Positions 1 through 25,100 of a stretch of DNA of 64,000 nt are shown here, piece after piece. Every line of letters begins with the position of its first letter. Position 1 is the first letter of the stretch. The notes under the pieces were generated by a model. The model saw only the letters and a program-made list of their open reading frames with translations. It was not told the origin of the DNA and did not search any database. Source of the stretch: Lepisosteus oculatus (taxonomy: Eukaryota > Chordata > Actinopteri > Semionotiformes > Lepisosteidae); contig NC_090697.1 of assembly GCF_040954835.1 (NCBI RefSeq), positions 29,319,001-29,383,000 of the forward strand, given 5' to 3'. The position numbers and the translations under genes are program-made.

Positions 1-341
1 GTCCCTTGTAGTTCTTTATAAATTGCAACTGAGATTTACAAACATCCTTCTCCACACTCCTAGCCTATAGGGCGGTGAGTGTTACCAGGCGAGAGTCACT
101 TAGTGCTTTGGCCTTAGGTTTTGAGGTACAGGTACAATAGGCGAAACTTTCCACATATTCGGAACAATTCAAGAAGCAAGTAGTGCCTGAAATCAGTGAG
201 TTAGAACTCCCCTAAGCCGATTATCTGCACCTTTCCCCACAAGCCATCTGGGCCAGGTGCCGTGTGTGGCTTAATCTGGGAGACACTTAACCACCCCTGT
301 GTCACTCAGCCGCAGAGGTGAACTTCTGGGAATCCCCTCAA

Positions 342-600
342 TTATCTCCTTACATTTATCTGTAGGATCAACATGTTAAATCTTCCATAAAAATAAAGAT
401 CATTCACAAAGGGTGAGCTAGTAGCACAATTCTCATTCCGTGTTTCCCCACCTCTACCCATCATTGCATTAAGCCTCTTCCACGCTGGCTTAGGGTCGCC
501 TAAACAGATCCCGTTCTCAACTCTGTCTTCCAAATCCATTTTAGCCTTCCTCGTTTTTGACCTAAAGTCCCTGTCTTTCCCCTTGACTCCAGGGGCTCAC
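342..600 (-). mobile_element. LINE ORF2 fragment, degenerate
   Basis: The - strand encodes DLEDRVENGICLGDPKPAWK and, further on, NDLYFYGRF. This is the spacing of the segment between endonuclease and reverse transcriptase in L2/Rex-type LINEs (GNP-AW, then LN-FY-RF). Only a short open stretch remains, so it is a dead fragment in the ALK intron before exon 19. Confidence 0.5.
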
Positions 601-784
601 ACGGGGCTCTCCCCAGAGGGACCGTGAATCCTTAAAACTCGACACGCTGTGCACCTACTCCCTGTATTTCCAGCTTTTACAATCCACATTCTTTCACTGC
701 CCGTCTGTAGCCTGATGAGTCTTGCTGATTTCCTGTACATTGTTGGCATTATGGGGTTGTCTGCATGGGGTCTAGAGAGGAAGT

Positions 785-985
785 TCTTATTTTGCAATTT
801 TTACAGTTTTTCAAAGAAGCCACAAAAGCCAGATTTCTTTACACAAAGGGTGGTGGGAGTGTGGAACAAGCTGCCCAGCCATGTTGTTGAAGATGATACT
901 CTGGCTTTTTGCAGGAAACAGCTGGATGAGATATTGACATCATTCAACTACTAACTAAAAAACAGTCCAGACTGGTCAAATGGCT
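785..985 (+). mobile_element. CR1-like LINE 3' fragment
   Basis: Encodes FFTQRVVGVWNKLPSHVVE, then LDEI, the C-terminal end of a CR1-type ORF2 (compare RVV-WN-LP-VVEA in CR1 elements). A typical 5'-truncated copy in an ALK intron. Confidence 0.65.
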
Positions 986-1182
986 CCTCCTGTTTCTAAC
1001 CTTTCTTATGATCTAATGTTCTTGAAATGTGGGGACATGTGTTAGAGCACTCCTGGCATTGTGCACCTGGATGTTCAGAAAAGCCTTTTTTCGCAGATAC
1101 CCTTTGTCCTTGGGGTTGTATAGTGGGGTTGTGTCGGTGCCTGTGTCCCTGTAGATGGATGTGCTGGATTGTCTCTCCACAG

Positions 1183-15896
<14,714 letters not shown>

Positions 15897-15921
<25 letters not shown>

Positions 15922-15966
15922 CCAGGAACACACGCACAGGAACACAGCACAACCGTGTTATAACCA

Positions 15967-16008
<42 letters not shown>

Positions 16009-16066
16009 TCACATCCCAGCATTCTAGGCCAGGCACACTCCAGCTGTGTGTGTGTGTGTATGGAGT

Positions 16067-16111
<45 letters not shown>

Positions 16112-16430
16112 CGCCACTGTGTTATAACCAGGAACATACAGCACCACTGTGTTTTAACCAGGAAACACACACACACACAGGAACACAGCACAACCGTGTT
16201 ATAACCAGGAAACACACACAAACACAGGAACACAGCACAACCGTGTTATAACCAGGACACACACACACACAGCGCCACTTTGTTATAACCAGGAACACAC
16301 AGCACAACTGTGTTTTAACTAGGAAACACACACACACACACAGGAACACAGCACAACCATGTTATAACCAGGACACACACATACACAGGAACACACAGTG
16401 CCACTCTGTTGTAACCAGAACACACACATG
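15897..16430. repeat. Stop-codon-overlapping array and (AC)n tracts, ALK 3' UTR
   Basis: About ten copies of an approximately 24-bp motif (agcgccactgtgttataacc) separated by (AC)n. The first copy includes the last ALK codons and the TAA. Pure (AC)n lies at about 15969-16006 and 16069-16108. Confidence 0.85.
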
Positions 16431-18568
16431 AACCCGCAGGCCCCGACAGAGCCTGGCTGCGCTCCAAGTGCAGATCTGCCCTGAGGGGGTCCTCCTCCTC
16501 TGAACCCCTCTCCTCGGATCCCCATTCTTGACGCTCTTCGTTGTCTGTCCTCTGCTCTTCCTCTTCCGCTGAGAGAGCAACTCCAGCCCGTGCTAAAGGC
16601 TGCAGCTCGGACACCTCAGCCAGCAGGCTGGACTGGTCCTCCTCCAACCCAGGGGGACCAGAGGACTCCATCCTGGGCCCCTCATGCCCTGGACTCCAGG
16701 CCCCTGATCCAGCCGTTCTGGATACGACTCGGCACCCCAGGAGGAGGTGTCCCCTGGACAAGGACAAGGGAAATGTTTCTCAGGGGACCTGCAGGTACAC
16801 ACAGCGGTCATCATGGTGCACACTTCCACAGAGCACCCAGACCCCCCCAGTGCTGTGGGGGCAATCTGGCCACCCCCAGGTTACACCCCAACCCCTGCTG
16901 TTCAACATCTACCTTGCCAGGACATTGGGGCGCAGAGATGATTGCAAAACTCAAGACGCAGGTACAGCCTGCTGCACTCATGCTGTTCACCACGTAGTCT
17001 GCTTGTTTATTTGCTCATTTATTGTTTGTGTGGGGCCTGTGTATATTTTTACATGGTGTGCGATTTTTATCTCCGACACGATGGCAGAGGTTGGTCACAT
17101 GCCCCACTGCCAGGCCTGGTCCATGTGGGACCTCCTGCAGGCCACTGCTGCCAGCACTGGTCTGGTCCAGGAGTGCAGGGGAGGATGAGCAAGGCTTGGG
17201 GGAGGGACACACCAGGGTGGAGCAGGAGGTATCGGTGCATATTGGGGAGGAGAAGGGGCAGGGGTGGGGCAGATTGAGGTGGAGCAGGGGTGAGGTTGCG
17301 GGGCACACCAGGGAGGAGCAGGAGGTAGAGGTGGGGCACACGGGTAGGGTTGCAGGGCAATTTGAACACTGCCCCCACTCCTCCCTGCCACAATTGCTTC
17401 TGCTTCAGAAGTCTGTTCTTCTGTTATTTTGTATATTTCTACTTCTATTTCATCCCTCGGCTCTGAGGAAAGCAAGGCTTTGCTTCGAGAACAGGAAAAG
17501 TCCACAGATCCGCAGCTCAAGCCCAGAGCGGCTCAGACAGGGTGCTCATGGAGAAGTGTGAACACACACTACAGTGTCAGAAAACTGCAGGGCTCATGCA
17601 GGCAGGCGGCCCATTGACACACTGTCACACCCCAGCGTTGACTGTATCACACACCAGCACTGATACACTGCAACACACCAGCATCCCAGCACCTACACAC
17701 TAACAAACAGCAGCATGCTGGTCTTGACACACTGTCACATCCCAGCATTCTAGGCCAGGCACACTCCAGCTGTGTGTGTGTGTATATATATATATAGAGT
17801 GACACACACACACACACCTGTGTGTAACACTTGCCAACATGAACACCCCATCTCTCCCAGTGAAACAGCGTGTCATTGCAGCTGGGCTCCAGGGCTCTCG
17901 CTGCACGAACAGGAAGCTCACCCACACACTGGGGGGCAGCCTTCAGCCTGTCTGGTGAAGGTTTTTGATGAATCCAAGCTTTTCTTCAGCTCTTTGCACA
18001 GCGACAGATTTCCAATGAACCAGTGAAATGGTACAGGTAACTTGGACACTGCACGTTTTTAACAGCTGGAAACAACGGAACTGTTGTCTGGCAGCAGGAG
18101 AGCTCAGCTGGGACAGAAAAGCAGCAGGCGCTGGGGTCACAAGTCCCAGACGGGTGAAGCAGTGGATTGGGGTTTGACAGCAACCGGAGCAGCCAGTCAG
18201 TTGCCCCAGTGCCGGGCAGGTACTTCAGGAGAGACTGCGAGAACGCATCTCACCCGCGTTACACCCGGAGAAAAAGGTCAAGTCAGCCCAATGCTCAACT
18301 CCCTGCAGATCCTCCGCGCTCGGCCGGAGGGAGATCAGAAGCCTGCAGGCCAGCCCGCTGGGAGCTTACGGGTGAGACAGTGTGACGAGGGCTGTTCGGT
18401 CACAGGTGTGCCACAGGTGTGATCTGTCAGGTCAAAGGTCAGCCCATCACCTGCACTGATCACCTGACTTCAGCAGTATGGACAAATAGCCCCTGAGAGT
18501 AGTGCTGTGCCATATTTCCTTGCGCCTGATGATTTGACAACTCTGTACATATGTAAGATATTTGAAAA
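15922..18568 (+). other. ALK 3' untranslated region (inferred)
   Basis: There are no convincing reading frames between the ALK stop and the candidate poly(A) signals. It starts with a dinucleotide/minisatellite stretch, then ordinary GC-rich sequence. A segment of about 75 nt at 16007-16082 recurs at 17729-17815. The 3' end is inferred from the hexamers only. Confidence 0.45.
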
Positions 18569-18602
18569 AATAAAAAGAGCTGGTATTAAATAACTAAATA
18601 AA
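18569..18602 (+). terminator. Candidate ALK polyadenylation signals
   Basis: Two AATAAA hexamers lie at 18569-18574 and 18597-18602, in an AT-rich stretch that contrasts with the GC-rich surroundings. They lie about 2.65 kb after the ALK stop and are the first good cluster on the + strand. No transcript evidence is available here. Confidence 0.5.
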
Positions 18603-19261
18603 AATGTCACACTCTCTATGTCTTAATGATGTAAATCCACAGGGTGCCCTCTTAAGATAGCACCATTAAGCAGTAGAAACGGAACAGGATTACAAAACAT
18701 ACTTTTCAATATGGAAATTATGTCTCTATTCCCATCCCACTGCACAAGGGAGCCCCCAGGGGTGAAGGATGAGGTGGCACTGACACTTGCATGTGATCTG
18801 AAGGAGGAACTGCTAGAGGACGTGGGTTTGGACAGGGATGGGGAGCAGGGGGCGTGGCCACACCAGGAGGGCCCAAAGGGGGCGGGGACTTCAGGCTGGA
18901 CCCAAAGAGGTCAAGGGGCGCAGTGTGCCAAATGGCCTCCTCCCATTTGTAACCTTGTGTCCTCATGACTGAGAGGGAGTGGACCATGACCCTCCGGGCG
19001 CTGGGACGTACTGAAGAGTCCAGGCAGACGTCTCCATCCTCTGGTCATTCCCTGGGTGGGACCATGCTGTCAAGTGGGATGTCAGAAGTATTCATTACCC
19101 AATTTCAATACAAGGTCCGACTGACAGAAGTGTCAAGTTTCCCGGCTTTTAAAGTCAAAGCAGCAGCAATATTTCAAACCAGGCAAATGACAGTAGTACC
19201 ATCCGTCAACAGCAATGAAAGGGATCACGTGCACAAACATAAAGCAATTAGAATAGAAATC
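18603..19261. other. ALK-CLIP4 convergent intergenic gap
   Basis: About 660 bp between the candidate poly(A) signals of the two genes. I see no gene, clear repeat or RNA in it. Confidence 0.4.
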
Positions 19262-19267
19262 TTTATT
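19262..19267 (-). terminator. Candidate CLIP4 polyadenylation signal
   Basis: TTTATT on the + strand reads AATAAA on the - strand, about 2.5 kb downstream of the CLIP4 stop. Together with the ALK signals it defines a convergent tail-to-tail gap of about 660 bp. Confidence 0.45.
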
Positions 19268-19411
19268 CTCTATTATTTTACAAAGAACCCTGTGTGCTAG
19301 ATAAAAGCAGGTTTAACAGTGGCAAACAGTGACCACAGCCCTGACTGCTGAGATACAACAGCAATGATCCACCAGACAGAAAACGCACCTTCACGACAGA
19401 GCAGGGCACGG

Positions 19412-19462
<51 letters not shown>

Positions 19463-21754
19463 GGGGTAACGGGCTCCACTCAAACCTGCCAATCAGGCCC
19501 CTGGACCCTGGAGCCGCTGATCTGCCTTCAACGAGCGCCCGCCTCAAGAAATCACCTGGACCACCAGGGCTCTTCGAACCCTGGGCCGGGTGACCCCAGT
19601 GTGCGCCCTCAGGGCCTCACGGCTCCTGCTCACCGCTCGGACCCCTGGACAACTCCTCGATGGAGCCGAGCCGTGTTTCTGTGCATCCGCTGCCAGCGCT
19701 CACACTTCAGGTGACTTCTTGAGGCCTCAAGGCCTTGTGAAACACCCAGGCGAAACCCCGAGCCGAGCGAGCGGGGGAGAAACGAGCCCAAGCCCAGCCC
19801 GTCTGTCTGTCTGTCTGCTGGGCTGTCTCCGCTGTCCTGCACCTGCAGCAGGCTGACCGCCTCACAGACAAACTGGCGCACACCCCACACCAGCACTGGG
19901 AGAGACCGGGAGGGCTGGCCAAGATCCAGGAAAAAAAAAATCAAACTTCTAATTATTGCATTTCCTTTCAGGAGTATTGCAAGATAATGCCTTCTCACAT
20001 TTGAAAAAATATTCAAAAGATCTAAGACCCTCACATCCGGGCCAGTCAGTGCACGGCCCCTTCTGCTTCACTACGTTGTAGAGCTCCAAGACAAGCGCAG
20101 CTCATTTCAGCTGTTCTGTCACTTCCAATATCAATTAAACAATCAAGGAGCTTGCTCCAGCCACTCCCACCCCACAGTGACCTGGAGGGGCCCTGTATTG
20201 CCGTTAGCTCTGCTCTCGATTGTCACACACTCAACTCATTTGTCTGGTCATGGGATTTCAACGCCGCGCCTGTCACCACAGGGGGGCGCTGCTCTCCATT
20301 ACATGTTGATATGACAACACAGAGTGAAGGTCCACTGCAGATTCTTCATCTCTCCCACCCCAGGAATGGTGCCAGCCCAGCCCCTCTTCATTAGAGCTCA
20401 ATCAACGGGCTCATCTGTCAGCAGCACCGGAACCTGGGTGGACAGAACCAACACCACCAGTCCATGGGGATCTGGAGGGTCTGGGCTGGATCCTCACTTC
20501 GCCTTCCAGGCTTCCGTCAGTACATACAGCGTCAAAGCGCTAGTCATCTAATGTCCACTAGGGCGGCGAGAAACACCACTCGCAAATACACTGCAAACAC
20601 TGACTCACTGATGAGCAAACACACCGAAAACGAAAGCACTTGGGAATTTAGGTACTAGACATTTATATACGGACACCCGTTGGCTCAACAGCAGCAAGGC
20701 TTATCGTATCCCATCAGGACAGCCTCAAGCAGGCAGAAGGCTCCCAGTGGGCAGCGCAGGGCTGCTGTGTGCTTCAAGACTCAGGGAAGAGCTGTGTGGT
20801 CAGCCAGACCCTGGACAAGCCCCCCTGAAAGCCCTGGGCGAGTTGTGCTGGTTTCTGTGCTCTGAACAGCGCCTCAGTTCAGACAGCATCTTTAATTGCT
20901 TCATTCAACTGAATTGCTCGAAACCCGATGACAGAAGGTGGGGGGGTCATTCGGATCAGTGGCAGGGCGCCGAGAGTGGCCCCGGCCCAAAGCGCCTGGG
21001 TGTCTCTCAAACCCCAGGGCGATCGGGGCTCAGACTGGGAAGAAGGGCTTGCCAGTGGGTCACCGAGGGCGCAGAGGACAGGGGCAGGAGGGGCAGGAGG
21101 AGCCCAGCTCACTGTGCTATGGACTGCGGACCCAGGCCAGACGGCGCCCCCTACTGGCTGTCCCCCACCAGAACCACTGCAGAGCTGCAGGAGGCTCCGA
21201 CTGATTTTAAATGACAATGTTAACGAAGCCCCCAGTGCTGTCTGGAATATAGCCTCCTCTGCCCCTCTGGCACGATTTAAGGAATCTGCCCGGACCAGGC
21301 AGCAGGCTGGCACCAGGCTGGTTCAGGGGCTGCCAGCTGAACCCAGTTAACAGCCTGGGAGGAAGGAAGCTCACACCTGGGAGCCCAGAGCAGGAACACC
21401 GCAGCCAGATAGAAAAACCACCACCGACACGGTTTCGGTCACAGGTCCAGTGCAATCCCACTGGCAGGATTGGAATCCGCCCACCCACCCAATTTGCTCA
21501 CTCCCAGACCAAGACCAGACCAACGCAGTTGTGCACTGACCTGCCCACCTGCAGGAAACCCCCAGACCCGCGCAGTGGGGGTGTGTCCTAGTCTGTGGCT
21601 GAGCGCCCAATGACCTGACCTCAGGCTGGCATCGCTGCAGTGCAGTGTGGGAAAGAGCAGAGCTGCGAGATCACGTCAGAGAGTGTCCCCCCCAACGCAC
21701 AGGGCAGGAAGTGGTCTGCTCCTGCACCTGCCCTGCCCCTCTCCCTCACCCTCT
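19268..21754 (-). other. CLIP4 3' untranslated region (inferred)
   Basis: This non-coding sequence lies between the CLIP4 stop and the candidate poly(A) signal. It contains a (CA)n run at about 19411-19460 and a short (GTCT)n stretch near 19797. No conserved reading frame was seen on either strand. Confidence 0.4.
19411..19460. repeat. (CA)n microsatellite
   Basis: About 25 CA dinucleotides in the presumed CLIP4 3' UTR. Confidence 0.95.
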
Positions 21755-22109
21755 CTAGCTGCCCTCGTCCACAAGCTTGGCGCCGTTGATGCCCCTGTAG
21801 GTGACCCGGCTGGGCCGCACCAGTACCCCGTGACCGGGCCGGCAGCTGAAGTAGCGCCGGTCTCCCACCGAGCCGTCGTTCTTGCCCTTGGGGGCGCGCA
21901 GCTCCAGGCCCAGCCACAGCCCGGGGGCGAAGTCCGCGGGCCCCAGGTAGCGGACGGTGCCCATCTCGTTGGCGCTGGTCAGGAGGACCGTCATGCCCAG
22001 GTGCAGCTTGACGGCGCCATCCGAGCCGGGGGTCCCCGCGCCGGCGCCCCCGGCTGCCTTGCCAGTGCTGGCGGTGCTCCAGCTGCGCCGCAGGCCCGGC
22101 GGGCGGGTC
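21755..22109 (-). CDS. clip4: CLIP4 coding exon 14 (CAP-Gly 3 and stop)
   Basis: 355 nt after gtcccaccag, ending in TAG (+ strand cta at 21755-21757). It encodes [49 protein letters not shown] and [20 protein letters not shown]. The C-terminus is almost identical to human (YRGINGSKLVDENC). Confidence 0.95.
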
Positions 22110-25100
22110 CTGGTGGGACAGACAGGGAACCCGGGTCAGAACTGGCACCGCACAGCTGCACAGCCTCATTACAAAGACCAGCTTCCCACAATGCACTGCA
22201 GGTGCACCTCCAAATTGCCCCACATGCTTCACCGTGAGCATCTGAGTCAGGCCCCACTTGAACTGAACTTTGCCAGTCACACAGTTTGCCAGTATACAGG
22301 ACACAGAAACACAGGCAGCAGACACAGGGAAACTCAAAACAGCGCAGTTTCCCAGCAGCACTTTCAAACTGTCCTATGCAAAGTATCAGTTTTCACCATG
22401 AGCATCTGTGTCAGGCCCTACATGATATCAGAGGCCGAGCTTTGCCTCTCCAGGCAGGTCAGATCCTGACAGGACACAGATGCACAGGCAGCAGAGACAG
22501 GGGAACTGAAACAAGACAGCAGACAGGATCGGATATCCAGCGCCTTGTAGAAGACTGTATCTGAAAGGGATCTCCCTGGAAGGGCAGGACACTTCGGCAA
22601 GGTGGTGAGCACGCGGGATAGGGAGTCTCAGAGAGGAAACACGATGCAGAAGACATGCAACGAAGCAGCCGCCCTCGTCACTGTGAAACAGCAAGGGCTA
22701 CTCCTCCCTATGACTCATGCAGACGTGTACGTGCAGAGAGACAAAACACACCCACACGAGGACAGACAAGGGCGCAGCTGAGCTCTGGTCACCTGCTGAC
22801 CGGGCTCCTGCGGCTGGCCTCCCTCTGGGCAGTGAGGGCGGACGAGGTGCTCAGGCTCCGGCGCATTCCTGGGAGACAGACAGGAGCAGAGACAGGGCAG
22901 GAGTTAGTCTTTATGCAGGAGCTGTGGCCTGACCAGGTCTGTTATTCTGCGCCAGTGTTAAGCGTCTTTCTGGTGGCGTCAGGTGTGTGGCCCGGAGGTG
23001 CTGGCAGGTATGGCAGGGTGGGACGACAGACAGCAGGTGCTCAGACAGCCTCACCTGGGAAGGTGTGGTTGAGCCGAGCAGCCGAGAGCTCCGACAGGGA
23101 GTCCAGAGAGCCGTGGATCCTGTGAATAGCAGACAGCACTGTCACCGGAGCACCGCAGACACACACTGTCCTGCGCCGAGCAGAGAGACAGCCCGTCATA
23201 CGCCTACAGCACCACCCTCCAGCTCCCCCTGCAGGAGACACAGGGACTGAACAGGGCTGCCCTCTCTCCTGTTCCTGCAGGAGACACGGGTACTGAACAG
23301 GGCTGCCCTCTCTCCTATTCCTGCAGGAGACACGGGGACTGAACCGAGCTGTCCTCTCTCCTATTTCTGCAGGAGACACAGGGATGAACAGGGCTGCCCT
23401 CTCCTATTCCTGCAGGAGACACAGGGACTGAACAGGGCTGCCCTCTCTCCTATTCCTGCAGGAGACACGGGGACCGAACAGGGCTGCCCTCTCTCCTATT
23501 CCTGCAGGAGACACAGGGACTGAACAGGGCCGCCCTCTCTCCTATTCCTGCAGGAGACACAGGGACTGAACAGGGCCGCCCTCTCTCCTATTCCTGCAGG
23601 AGACACAGGGACTGAACAGGGCCGCCCTCTCTCCTATTCCTGCAGGAGACACAGGGACTGAACAGGGCCGCCCTCTCTCCTATTCCTGCAGGAGACACGG
23701 GGACTGAACAGGGCTGCCCTCTCTCCTATTCCTGCAGGAGACACGGGGACTGAACAGGGCTGCCCTCTCTCCTATTCCTGCAGGAGACACAGGGACTGTA
23801 CAGGGCCGCCCTCTCTCCTATTCCTGCAGGAGACACAGGGATGAACAGGGCCGCCCTCTCTCCTATTCCTGCAGGAGACACAGGGACTGAACAGGTCCGC
23901 CCTCTCTCCTATTCCTGCAGGAGACACAGGGACTGAACAGGGCCGCCCTCTCTCCTATTCCTGCAGGAGACACAGGGACTGAACAGGGCCGCCCTCTCTC
24001 CTATTCCTATAGGAGACACGGGGACTGAACAGGGCCGCCCTCTCTCCTATTCCTGCAGGAGACACAGGGACTGAACAGGGCCGCCCTCTGTCCTATTCCT
24101 GCAGGAGACACAGGGACTGAACAGGGCCGCCCTCTCTCCTATTCCTGCAGGAGACACAGGGACTGAACAGGGCCGCCCTCTCTCCTATTCCTGCAGGAGA
24201 CACAGGGACTGAACAGGGCTGCCCTCTCTCCTATTCCTGCAGGAGACACGGGGACTGAACAGGGCTGCCCTCTCTCCTATTCCTGCAGGAGACACAGGGA
24301 CTGAACAGGGCCGCCCTCTCTCCTATTCCTGCAGGAGACACAGGGACTGAACAGGGCCGCCCTCTCTCCTATTCCTGCAGGAGACACAGGGATGAACAGG
24401 GCCGCCCTCTCTCCTATTCCTGCAGGAGACACAGGGACTGAACAGGTCCGCCCTCTCTCCTATTCCTGCAGGAGACACAGGGACTGAACAGGGCCGCCCT
24501 CTCTCCTATTCCTGCAGGAGACACAGGGACTGAACAGGGCCACCCTCTCTCCTATTCCTGCAGGAGACACAGGGACTGAACAGGGCCACCCTCTCTCCTA
24601 TTCCTATAGGAGACACGGGGACTGAACAGGGCCGCCCTCTCTCCTATTCCTGCAGGAGACACGGGGACTGAACAGGGCCGCCCTCTGTCCTATTCCTGCA
24701 GGAGACACAGGGACTGAACAGGGCCGCCCTCTGTCCTATTCCTGCAGGAGACACAGGGACTGAACAGGGCCGCCCTCTGTCCTATTCCTGCAGGAGACAC
24801 AGGGACTGAACAGGGCCGCCCTCTCTCCTATTCCTGCAGGAGACACAGGGATGAACAGGGCCGCCCTCTCTCCTATTCCTGCAGGAGACACAGGGATGAA
24901 CAGGGCCGCCCTCTCTCCTATTCCTGCAGGAGACACAGGGACTGAACAGGGCCGCCCTCTCTCCTATTCCTGCAGGAGACACGGGGACTGAACAGGGCCG
25001 CCCTCTCTCCTATTCCTGCAGGAGACACGGGGACTGAACAGGGCTGCCCTCTCTCCTATTCCTGCAGGAGACACAGGGACTGAACAGGGCCGCCCTCTCT

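Noticed and set aside
1-1182. An upstream ALK extracellular exon
   Set aside because: I found no stretch with ALK cysteine-rich or glycine-rich similarity; the interval is mainly LINE debris.
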